From contig NZ_NFJB01000004.1 in the NCBI RefSeq assembly GCF_002159645.1, forward strand, positions 62,001 to 126,000: a stretch of 64,000 bases of DNA, read 5' to 3'. Origin of the DNA: Parabacteroides sp. An277 (GTDB taxonomy: Bacteria > Bacteroidota > Bacteroidia > Bacteroidales > Tannerellaceae). The position numbers and the translations under genes are program-made. Numbering within the stretch: the first letter of the stretch is position 1; each line of letters opens with the position of its first letter. Positions 36,404 to 44,209 of the stretch are shown piece after piece. Below the pieces are notes generated by a model. It ran no database searches. It had not been told where the DNA came from and saw nothing but the letters and a program-made list of their open reading frames with translations.

Positions 36404-37405
36404 ATGTTATATTCCAACCAGCGAAATGGATTGATATCTGCAGGGACACTTTTATATATCCTTGCGGGATGCTTGGCATGTTGGGGGGCATGTTATGTCC
36501 GTTCGATGGGTTATCCAATTCAAGAAGAAGCGGGTACGCCTCTCATCTGGCAATTCTTAAGCCGGCAATTTTCGAGCGTGACGCAAGCCTATATCATAGG
36601 GTTTGTGCTGATGGCCGGCGGTGCTTTCCTGGTACACCGCGCCAATTACGCGCTGATGCTGATTCGCGAAAAGACATTTCTGCCCATCCTGATTTACGTA
36701 TTATTGGTGAGTACGAACGAAGACTTCCTTCCGCTGAAGGCCACTTCGTTTGGGGTTTTTTTTACAATCCTGGCCATTTACGAACTATTCACAGCCTACC
36801 ACGACGCGCATAACCGGCGGAATATCTTCAACGCCGCGTTGCTCATTTCGCTGGGCAGCCTGATATGGGTCCATATCCTTTGGCTCATCCCGCTGCTGTG
36901 GTACGGGATGTATCTTTTCAGAGTGTTGAGTTTCCGGACCTTTCTCGCCACATTGCTGGCACCAGCGGCCATCTATTGGATTGTAGGAGTCTATGCACTG
37001 GGGCAACAAGACTTGGGATTGTTCACACAACCATTCGAGTCGCTCTTTACCTTCCACCCGCTTCGCATAACCGGAAACACCCTGTGGGACTGGATAGCCA
37101 TCGGTTATCTTATCGGACTGACCCTTTTAGCATCCATCCACATCCTGACGCACGAATACGAAGACAACCTGCGGACGCGCGAGTTTTTAGCATTTCTTAT
37201 CTTGCTCTCCCTCTCGTCGTTCGCCCTATACTTCCTTTATGAGCAATCATCCGAAGAGTTTTTACAGATAGCCTGCTTCCCGGCATCTATCCTGATTGCG
37301 CATCTTTTTACCGTCGTACGGAACCGTTGGACGCAAGGACTGTTCCATTTCACTAATTTATTATTTATTATTTTATTTATTCTTCGCATATGGAATTTCT
37401 CATAG
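36404..37405 (+). CDS. multi-pass inner-membrane protein of unknown function
   Basis: About 333 residues from MLYSNQRNGLISAGTLLYIL; the start at 36404 fits the promoter at 36363, whereas the longer frame from 36275 would begin upstream of the promoter. Around nine hydrophobic segments with short loops, for example AAIYWIVGVYAL and LLFIILFILRIWNF. It is a Bacteroidetes-type membrane protein I cannot name with confidence. It overlaps the following YqaA-like gene by 16 bases, so translation is probably coupled. Confidence 0.75.
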   Translation: MLYSNQRNGLISAGTLLYILAGCLACWGACYVRSMGYPIQEEAGTPLIWQFLSRQFSSVTQAYIIGFVLMAGGAFLVHRANYALMLIREKTFLPILIYVLLVSTNEDFLPLKATSFGVFFTILAIYELFTAYHDAHNRRNIFNAALLISLGSLIWVHILWLIPLLWYGMYLFRVLSFRTFLATLLAPAAIYWIVGVYALGQQDLGLFTQPFESLFTFHPLRITGNTLWDWIAIGYLIGLTLLASIHILTHEYEDNLRTREFLAFLILLSLSSFALYFLYEQSSEEFLQIACFPASILIAHLFTVVRNRWTQGLFHFTNLLFIILFILRIWNFS

Positions 37406-37839
37406 AATATGGATATATTGGCGTCTTTGTTGCGGCTTTCCTGGCAGCTACCGTATTACCTTTCAGCAGTGAAGTCGTACTAACGGGTGTCCTTTTGGCA
37501 GGAGCTACTTATTGGCCCTGTATGATAGCCGCCACGCTGGGCAATTTCTTAGGAGGCATGAGTTGCTATTGGCTGGGGATGCTGGGCAAAATAGAATGGA
37601 TAGAGAAATACCTGAAGCTCGATGCAGCGAAAGTATACAAAGTGCAAGATTGGATAAAGAACAAAGGTTCGTGGATGGGGTTCTTCGTTTTCTTGCCGGG
37701 CGTGGGAGACTTTATCGCGGTCGCGCTGGGTTTCCTTCGGGCAAACGTATGGATTGTAGCCATCTCCATGTTTGCCGGCAAAGCCATACGCTATTGGGTA
37801 TGGATGGAATTTGTCTATCAAGTACAATCGTATATATAA
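37390..37839 (+). CDS. YqaA/DedA-like membrane protein
   Basis: 149 residues with four to five hydrophobic segments and the SNARE-associated (DedA) pattern: GVFVAAFLAATVLPFSSEVVL at the start, LGNFLGGMSCYWLG, and FLPGVGDFIAVALGFLR, which matches the re-entrant helix motif. Members are thought to flip or handle lipids. The short length points to the YqaA subgroup. Confidence 0.85.
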   Translation: MEFLIEYGYIGVFVAAFLAATVLPFSSEVVLTGVLLAGATYWPCMIAATLGNFLGGMSCYWLGMLGKIEWIEKYLKLDAAKVYKVQDWIKNKGSWMGFFVFLPGVGDFIAVALGFLRANVWIVAISMFAGKAIRYWVWMEFVYQVQSYI

Positions 37840-37881
37840 CAAAAAAACATTATATTTGTATTCCGTTTAAGTTAAAAAGAA

Positions 37882-38775
37882 ATGAATGTAAAGCTATCAA
37901 GAACACCTAATCGGCAATTCGTTTTGCGAGAGTTAAAAGATTATCTCATGATTGCTTTGTCCATGGTCATCTATGGAATCGGATGGACGCTTTTCCTCCT
38001 GCCCAACGACATTACGACAGGCGGCGTCCCAGGTATCGCCTCCATCGTGTATTTCGGCACCAAGTTGCCTGTACAATACACGTATTTCGCCATCAATGCC
38101 ATCTTGCTCCTTTTGGCACTGAAAATCTTAGGTTTCAAATTTACCATTAAGACCATCTTTGCGGTCTTTACACTGACGGCTTTTTTGGCCATTATCCAAA
38201 AGTTTACACCTGAAGAGCCGCTTTTGCAAGACCAACCTTTCATGGCTTGTTTACTGGGTGCTACGTTCTGTGGAAGTGCGATTGGGTTGGCTCTTTCCTA
38301 CAACGGAAGTACAGGAGGAACGGATATTATTGCCGCGATTATCAACAAGTACCGTGATGTATCATTGGGTACGGTGGTTCGGATGTGCGATATGGTCATT
38401 ATTACCTCCAGTTACTTCGTGCTGCAAGATTGGGAAAAGGTAATTTATGGTTATGTAACGCTCTATGTCAGCAGTTTTGTACTCGACCAAATCGTCAACG
38501 GCAACCACCAATCGGTTCAATTCTTTATCATCTCAAAACATCACGAAGAAATTGCCCGACATATCACAAAAGACATGCACCGAGGCGTGACAATCCTTAA
38601 CGGCACCGGTTTTTATACCGGAAACGACGTTAAGATGCTCTTCGTGCTGGCCAAAAAACGCGAATCGAACTACATTTTCCGCCTCATCAAAGACATTGAC
38701 CCCAATGCTTTTGTGACGCAAAGCAACGTAAAGGGTGTCTATGGAGAAGGGTTTGACCATATCAAAGTAAAATAA
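37882..38775 (+). CDS. YitT family membrane protein with DUF2179 domain
   Basis: 297 residues. Five to six hydrophobic segments (about 20-210) with the family block FLLPNDITTGGVPGIASIVYF and SYNGSTGGTDIIAAIINKY, then a cytoplasmic DUF2179 domain (about 215-295: VQFFIISKHHEEIARHI...GRGVTILNG-type...VLAKKRESNYIFRLIKDIDPNAFV). A TATATTTG promoter-like box lies just upstream near 37850. Function of the family is not settled. Confidence 0.9.
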   Translation: MNVKLSRTPNRQFVLRELKDYLMIALSMVIYGIGWTLFLLPNDITTGGVPGIASIVYFGTKLPVQYTYFAINAILLLLALKILGFKFTIKTIFAVFTLTAFLAIIQKFTPEEPLLQDQPFMACLLGATFCGSAIGLALSYNGSTGGTDIIAAIINKYRDVSLGTVVRMCDMVIITSSYFVLQDWEKVIYGYVTLYVSSFVLDQIVNGNHQSVQFFIISKHHEEIARHITKDMHRGVTILNGTGFYTGNDVKMLFVLAKKRESNYIFRLIKDIDPNAFVTQSNVKGVYGEGFDHIKVK

Positions 38776-38815
38776 AATTCGTACTTTTGCACCGTACTAA
38801 AAAAGGAATAACAAT

Positions 38816-39640
38816 ATGTCTGTAGCAAAAAGAGATGATGAAATAAAGAAGGTAACGGCATCGAAATTACAAGAAATGAAGCTGAAGGGCGAAAAGATTT
38901 CGATGCTGACCGCGTATGACTTTACCATGGCTACTTTGATAGACCAAGGAGGTGTAGATGCTATCCTGGTAGGTGATTCGGCTTCGAACGTCATGGCTGG
39001 TTATGATACGACGCTGCCCATCAAGGTAGACGAGATGATTTACCATGCCTCTTCCGTAGTACGAGGCGTGCGCCGGGCGCTGGTCGTATGCGATATGCCG
39101 TTTGGTTCCTATCAAATAGAAGCGACGGAAGGCGTACGCAACGCAGTTCGCATGGTACAACAAAGCGGATGTGATGCTTTGAAATTGGAAGGTGGCATAG
39201 AGATTGTGCCCACGGTACGACGCATTATAGAAGCCGGTATTCCCGTGATGGGCCATTTAGGATTAACGCCGCAAAGCATCCATAAATTCGGGTCGTATGC
39301 CGTACGGGCCAAAGAGGATGCCGAAGCTCAAAAGCTAATGGACGATGCACTTGCCCTCCAAGAGGCGGGTTGCTTTGCAATCGTGCTTGAAAAAATTCCG
39401 GCAACCTTGGCTAAACAAGTTACCGAACAACTCTCTATCCCTACCATCGGCATCGGAGCAGGTAATGCTACCGACGGGCAAGTCCTCGTCGGGCAAGACA
39501 TGTTAGGGATGAACCAAGGCTTCAAACCGAAGTTCTTACGCCGATATGCCAACTTGGCAGAAAATATCATGCAAGCAGTCCACGCTTACACGGAAGATGT
39601 CAAGCGCGAAGACTTTCCCAACGAACAAGAGCAATATTAA
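38816..39640 (+). CDS. panB: 3-methyl-2-oxobutanoate hydroxymethyltransferase
   Basis: 274 residues of the PEP/pyruvate-like TIM barrel family. It adds a hydroxymethyl group from methylene-tetrahydrofolate to 2-oxoisovalerate, the first committed step to pantothenate; the substrate comes from the ilv pathway encoded at 9-15 kb. Signatures: [75 protein letters not shown] box at 38782-38789 is a likely -7 element. Confidence 0.95.
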   Translation: MSVAKRDDEIKKVTASKLQEMKLKGEKISMLTAYDFTMATLIDQGGVDAILVGDSASNVMAGYDTTLPIKVDEMIYHASSVVRGVRRALVVCDMPFGSYQIEATEGVRNAVRMVQQSGCDALKLEGGIEIVPTVRRIIEAGIPVMGHLGLTPQSIHKFGSYAVRAKEDAEAQKLMDDALALQEAGCFAIVLEKIPATLAKQVTEQLSIPTIGIGAGNATDGQVLVGQDMLGMNQGFKPKFLRRYANLAENIMQAVHAYTEDVKREDFPNEQEQY

Positions 39641-39654
39641 AAGAATGATACGGA

Positions 39655-42144
39655 ATGGACGAGAAAAAGAGCCATATTACGCGGAAAGTCGTATGGGGCT
39701 ATTTGCTATTACTTTTGATTGCAGTCTGTTCCGTATCTTATATTTATAGTATCATTCAACAGTTAGCTGTTGAGGAAGCGCCTGATACCACGGTTCGGCA
39801 AAAAGCATACTTAGTCACCAACACCCTTTCGCTCCTCTACGAAAGTGAAGCCTTAGGACAACTGGTCGGACGACCGGAAAACGACTTGCGGAACTTCAAC
39901 CGCACCATGCGCAAAGCACAAGCGAACCTTGATTCGCTCCGCGTATTGCTATCGGATTCTATCCAACAGCTCAAAGTCGATACGATTCAAGACCTTTTGC
40001 GCCAAAAACGATGGAACACATTAAGCCTTTTGGAAACGTTGACAGAGTGGAATGCCGGACGCCTTTACCGGGAAAATATCGAACGAGTCATTGCTGTCCA
40101 GGATTCCGTCGTGCAACAAGTAAGGGATACCATTGCGCAACCGACTGTCCGCGAAATCGTAGAAGTAAAGCAAGATACCGTTATCATCCCGAAGAAAAAG
40201 AAAGGTTTTTTCCGCCGGTTGGCAGACGCATTTTCTTCCAAGCACGAAGAGGATACAAGTTTTGTACTCAAGACCACACGCCAGTTGGTAACCGATACCA
40301 TACGTGTCGCCTACAACCCGTCGGATACCATCGTGCAAGTATTGCGCAACCTGCAAGATACCGTAGCCGACCAAAGCAAGCAACTGGCGGATGTCCTTTG
40401 GCAACGAGCTGCCAATCTCCGGTACAACAACTCCATCGTATCGAATAAAATCAATCAAATGTTGCGCGACATCGAAGAGGAGGAGGTCGAACAGACCTTG
40501 GAAAGGGCTCAACATAAACAAGCTTTGTTGCGCGAAACGACCCGTCTCATCGCCAGTGTCGGTTTGATTGCCGTCATCGTAGCCGTCTTCTTCTTGATTA
40601 TTATTATCCGGGATATTTCCCGAAGTTATTATTATCGCCGGCAATTAGAGAAAGCAAAACAGTTTGCCGAGGATTTGCTACAGAGCCGCGAACAGTTGAT
40701 TTTGACCATCAGCCACGATATACGTGCGCCTTTATCGTCTATCATTGGTTACATCGAATTGCTTTTGCGCCGCCATCCCGACGAAAGGCAACGTTATTAC
40801 CTGGACAATATGAGCAGTTCGGCGCAGCATATCCTTTCGTTGGTAAACGACCTATTGGATTATCATCGATTGGAATCCGGCCAAATGGAAATACATCCTG
40901 TCCCCTTCTCGGTTTCAGCGCTATTGAAAGAGATTTACGTAAGTTTCAAGCCTTTGGCGGAAGCAAAAGGACTGGAGTTCGTCTTGGATGCCAAGCCCGA
41001 CTATATGGAACAGACCTATTGGGGCGATACCATCCGGCTGCGGCAAGTCGTGAGCAACCTCTTGTCGAATGCCATCAAGTTTACGCCGGAGGGGAAAATA
41101 CGGCTACGGGCCGCTATCGAGTTCAAGCATGAGCGCATGTTCGAATTGGATGTAACCGTATCGGATGCCGGACCAGGTATTCCGGTGTCGGAACAGGAGC
41201 GTATCTTCGGGGACTTTACCCGTTTGGAAGGCACCTCGCAAGTCGAAGGTTTTGGATTGGGGCTTTCCATCACGCGTCGTTTGGTGACGCTCTTGCATGG
41301 GACGTTGGCCGTGCATAGTGTTGTTGGTACCGGGAGCGATTTTATCCTCACGCTTCCCCTTCCGTTGTCCGATAAAGAGGTAAAAGCGCCGGCTGCCGAA
41401 GAAGCGCCCCTGTCGCTTTCAAACGAACGGACCGTTTATTGCTTACTGGTCGACGATGATGCCATCCAACTGGCGCTCACCGAGGAATTGCTTAAGCGAA
41501 GCCACGTCGAAGTGGTATGCGTTTCCAACCCACATGTCGTATTGGAGGTGTTGCGGAATTCGCGCTTCGATGTTATTATCACCGATATCCAAATGCCGGG
41601 CATGGATGGCTATCACCTCTTAAAGCAAATCCGCCAATCCGGCATTCCCGGTACCGACCGCCTGCCGGTTGTCGCGCTCTCGGCCAGTGTGGCCAACGAA
41701 CATACGCATTACATCGAGAGTGGCTTTACGGACTTCCTGAACAAACCCTTCACGGCGGCCCAACTGATTGAATTGCTGAACCGCCTCCTGACGACACACC
41801 TCGAACCGGTAGCCCAACTCAATTTTGCCGGTTTAACGGCTTTTGCAGGTGATGATGCGGATGCGTCTGCCTCTATTCTCCGTACCTTTATCGACGAGAC
41901 TTCGCATAGCATCGACCTTTTGCACCAGGCCGCTGAAGCGAAAGACCGCACGGAAGTTTCCCGCCTTTCGCATAAGTTGATTCCGTTGCTCACGATGTTG
42001 GGTGCCAATCATCTGGTACAAAAACTACGCATCTTGGAAAAGAATGATGCCGAACTGACCGAGTCGGGTTGGGAAACGCTCCTCGGCGAAGTCATCGATG
42101 CGCTGACCGACATCGTTTGTCAAGCACGCGAAAAGGCCCGGTGA
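39655..42144 (+). CDS. hybrid sensor histidine kinase with receiver and Hpt domains
   Basis: 829 residues. First membrane helix at about 14-34, an extracytoplasmic region of about 260 residues, second helix at about 300-320 (VGLIAVIVAVFFLIIIIR). Cytoplasmic part: HisKA with SHDIRAPLSS (phospho-acceptor His354), HATPase with NLLSNAIKFTPEG and GFGLGLSI, a receiver with VDDDA and ITDIQMPGMDG (Asp644), and a C-terminal Hpt helix bundle with LSHKLIPLL (His773). It lacks a DNA-binding output, so it must pass phosphate to a separate regulator not seen here. It follows panB by 14 bases but is probably functionally unrelated. Confidence 0.9.
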   Translation: MDEKKSHITRKVVWGYLLLLLIAVCSVSYIYSIIQQLAVEEAPDTTVRQKAYLVTNTLSLLYESEALGQLVGRPENDLRNFNRTMRKAQANLDSLRVLLSDSIQQLKVDTIQDLLRQKRWNTLSLLETLTEWNAGRLYRENIERVIAVQDSVVQQVRDTIAQPTVREIVEVKQDTVIIPKKKKGFFRRLADAFSSKHEEDTSFVLKTTRQLVTDTIRVAYNPSDTIVQVLRNLQDTVADQSKQLADVLWQRAANLRYNNSIVSNKINQMLRDIEEEEVEQTLERAQHKQALLRETTRLIASVGLIAVIVAVFFLIIIIRDISRSYYYRRQLEKAKQFAEDLLQSREQLILTISHDIRAPLSSIIGYIELLLRRHPDERQRYYLDNMSSSAQHILSLVNDLLDYHRLESGQMEIHPVPFSVSALLKEIYVSFKPLAEAKGLEFVLDAKPDYMEQTYWGDTIRLRQVVSNLLSNAIKFTPEGKIRLRAAIEFKHERMFELDVTVSDAGPGIPVSEQERIFGDFTRLEGTSQVEGFGLGLSITRRLVTLLHGTLAVHSVVGTGSDFILTLPLPLSDKEVKAPAAEEAPLSLSNERTVYCLLVDDDAIQLALTEELLKRSHVEVVCVSNPHVVLEVLRNSRFDVIITDIQMPGMDGYHLLKQIRQSGIPGTDRLPVVALSASVANEHTHYIESGFTDFLNKPFTAAQLIELLNRLLTTHLEPVAQLNFAGLTAFAGDDADASASILRTFIDETSHSIDLLHQAAEAKDRTEVSRLSHKLIPLLTMLGANHLVQKLRILEKNDAELTESGWETLLGEVIDALTDIVCQAREKAR

Positions 42145-42297
42145 GGAATAAAATTGGGGAATTATTCCACACCTTCCACACTTTCGTTCCACACTTCCAC
42201 ACTTCACAGGCGTCATTCTTCCTTTCCACAGGTATAATTACAGCCGATTATAGGCGTTTTTCCCACTTTTTACAGGCATAATCCCTGTTTGGCTAAG

Positions 42298-42469
42298 TTT
42301 GGCACGATATTCGTATATAGAATAAGCGACATACATAATAAGTGTTTCTACATTTATCCGTTTTTATAGGTTAAATCTTACTCTAAGGTAAAAGAGTAGT
42401 AAGTTAAAGTGTTTTTTTGATTAAGTCTGCTAATGAGAGGCCTCCTCGGGAGAGTGAGCCTCTTTTTTT
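42298..42469 (+). ncRNA. candidate small RNA with terminator
   Basis: TTTGGCACGATATTCGTATA (42298-42317) resembles a sigma-54 promoter at the -24 element (TGGCAC) but has GT, not GC, at -12, so the promoter is doubtful. Downstream are a hairpin CTTACTCT (42377-42384) with AGAGTAGTAAG (42393-42403) and a clear intrinsic terminator, AGAGGC (42436-42441) with GCCTCT (42458-42463) plus seven T. No open frame fits this interval. The terminator could instead serve the kinase gene ending at 42144. Confidence 0.4.
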
Positions 42470-42579
42470 ATGCCCTGTTCCCACGTCATGCGCGAACAAA
42501 AAATAGGAAATGCCACGCAGATACCCATTATGCTACACACCCAAATTCCAAGGGGAAAAACGAGCCCCTTGTGTGGCTG

Positions 42580-42640
42580 CAGGCCTCGCTTCGCTTCGAC
42601 CGCGCAGCTATGCATTGAAGCCCTCTTCGAGGACTCTTTT
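42580..42640. repeat. dispersed repeat, GCGAGGCCTGCAG type, copy 1
   Basis: On the minus strand this reads CGGTCGAAGCGAAGCGAGGC followed by CTGCAG. Close copies occur near 42885, 50047, 51742 and, in the opposite direction, near 51885. All lie between genes. Confidence 0.7.
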
Positions 42641-42671
42641 ATATCCATACCGATGGTGTAGTAAAACAGGA

Positions 42672-42843
42672 AAATAGGATTAAGAAGTAACTGAAAAGCT
42701 CCCCTGCTTTGATAGGGGAGCTGGCGAAGCGATAGCTGAGACTGAGGGGTTCATACACACAAAAAGAATATCAACCCCTCACCCCTTCGGGGAGCTCCCC
42801 TATCAAAGCAGGGGAGCTTTTCAGTTACTTCTTAATCCTATTT
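42672..42843. repeat. perfect 51-bp inverted repeat element
   Basis: The arms 42672-42722 and 42793-42843 are exact reverse complements over 51 bases. Each arm also contains its own palindrome (AGCTCCCCT and AGGGGAGCT), and the 70-base centre has a further pair (GAGGGGTT and AACCCCTC). A related element lies at 51611-51740. It contains no gene and behaves like a mobile hairpin element. Confidence 0.9.
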
Positions 42844-42849
42844 CCTTAT

Positions 42850-43050
42850 TCTGATACACCATCCATCTTCAAGTAACCGTAGGTCGAAGCGAAGCGAGGC
42901 CTGCGGTATCGTATAGGCTCGTAGGGTCGGACCCACGCGTGTCCGCCTTTATATTCCGTTCTGTGTATCTATCTTATTCGAAGGTATAGTTCCATGTGCT
43001 GAAGGAGGCAGAAATTATCCCTTGTCCATTATCCATTGTCAATTTATTTT
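42850..43050. other. repeat-derived gap before marC
   Basis: Holds a second GTCGAAGCGAAGCGAGGCC repeat (about 42885), a degenerate GGGTCGGACCCACGCGTGTC palindrome (about 42927) and short TCCATTATCCATTGTC repeats. A TACCTTTG box at 43053-43060 is a plausible marC promoter. Confidence 0.55.
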
Positions 43051-43092
43051 CCTACCTTTGTCCTGCTGCTTTAAAACAAAAACAAGAAAGAT

Positions 43093-43749
43093 ATGAACGA
43101 TACTGTATTTCCTTTTGCGCTGTTGTGCTTCACCTCCTTCTTCACCTTGATTAACCCGTTGGGCACCATGCCTGTCTTTTTGTCGATGACAACCGGCATG
43201 TCGGCGAAGGAACGGGAAAAAATCGCCCGCAAAGCGACGGCTGTCGCCTTCTTTATCATGATTTCCTTTACCATCTTCGGGCCTTTCCTTTTCCAACTAT
43301 TCGGTTTATCGACCAATGGATTCCGCATTGCGGGCGGGATTGTCATCATGAAGATTGGCTACGACATGCTCCAAGCGCACTACACACATGTGAAGTTCGA
43401 TGAAAAGAGCCTGCAGCAGACGGCCGACGATATCTCTGTCACCCCGCTTGCCATCCCGATGCTATGCGGCCCGGGCGCGATTGCCAATGGCATCGTGTTG
43501 ATGGAAGATGCCGGCACTTGGGTGAACAAGGCTGTCCTCATAGGGGTGATTGCTTTGGTGTTTGTCCTGACTTTTTTCATCCTCAAAGCCTCCACGCGGT
43601 TGGTGCTCCTAATGGGCGAGACGGGCAACAACGTCATGATGCGCCTCATGGGGCTTATCTTGATGGTCATTGCGGTGGAATGTTTCGTGAGCGGAGCCAA
43701 ACCTATCTTAGTGGATATCCTCCAGCAAGGGACTGCCTCAGATTCATAA
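43093..43749 (+). CDS. MarC family integral membrane protein
   Basis: 218 residues with six hydrophobic segments and family hallmarks: TSFFTLINPLGTMPVFLSMT at the start, FRIAGGIVIMKIGYDML, and PLAIPMLCGPGAIANGIVLM. MarC proteins are annotated as antibiotic-resistance-associated, but their function is unproven. The gene stands alone, and its 3' side faces the invertible promoter segment; in the present orientation that promoter fires toward marC on the antisense strand. Confidence 0.9.
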   Translation: MNDTVFPFALLCFTSFFTLINPLGTMPVFLSMTTGMSAKEREKIARKATAVAFFIMISFTIFGPFLFQLFGLSTNGFRIAGGIVIMKIGYDMLQAHYTHVKFDEKSLQQTADDISVTPLAIPMLCGPGAIANGIVLMEDAGTWVNKAVLIGVIALVFVLTFFILKASTRLVLLMGETGNNVMMRLMGLILMVIAVECFVSGAKPILVDILQQGTASDS

Positions 43750-43875
43750 GGAATCTGTGGTCATCTGTTAAATCCGCATTCTGTGCGCGGAAGGAGGCGG
43801 AATAGAACGGCCGGCTCCTAATATAATATAGGTATAGAGATTCCTTACGCTGAAGGAGGGGAATGAGTCTTTGAA

Positions 43876-44124
43876 GTTGTCTTATCAAGACTACGTCAGT
43901 TTAACCGTGATTCGCGTTAGAAACGCTACAAATGTAGTTATTCTTTTCTTAAAATCAAGTATAAAATAGAAAAAATATTATCTCAAAGTGATTTTTTTCT
44001 TTGAGACTACTCTTTTTATACCTAACACTGTTCTATTTTAACGCTTCAAATGTTAAAATCGAGACCTTAATCACGCCCAAGACCCGGAATTTACTCAAAA
44101 CTGACGTAGTCTTGATAAGACAAC
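43876..44124. promoter_or_regulatory. invertible promoter segment flanked by perfect 27-bp inverted repeats
   Basis: The repeats 43876-43902 and 44098-44124 are exact reverse complements (each includes CTTATCAAGACTACGTCAG); matching stops at both edges, which is how recombination sites look. The 195-base centre carries one good promoter, on the minus strand: CTTG (43956-43959), 19 bases, TACATTTG (43929-43936). It points away from the SusC gene at 44210, so that gene is read as OFF. Inversion would place the -7 box at 44064-44071 on the plus strand, about 140 bases before the start. No invertase gene lies in the window. Confidence 0.85.
43929..43959 (-). promoter_or_regulatory. promoter inside the invertible segment, facing left
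   Basis: CTTG, 19-base gap, TACATTTG on the minus strand fits the Bacteroides consensus. No comparable plus-strand promoter was found in the segment. Confidence 0.75.
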
Positions 44125-44209
44125 GTCAAAAAACAAAAGGCGCAAGTAAGCTAACCCCGCTGATTCTGTTACAACAAGGACATATTTTAAACTAACTAAA
44201 TTAATATTT

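Noticed and set aside
42298-42317. Firm sigma-54 promoter
   Set aside because: The -24 part fits but the required GC at -12 is GT; kept only as a doubtful element of the candidate RNA.
43876-44124. Insertion-sequence remnant
   Set aside because: The repeats enclose a functional-looking promoter and no transposase fragment, and no target duplication borders them; an invertible switch explains them better.
44001-44195. 64-residue frame across the right end of the invertible segment
   Set aside because: It crosses a recombination repeat and would be broken by inversion; no recognisable features.
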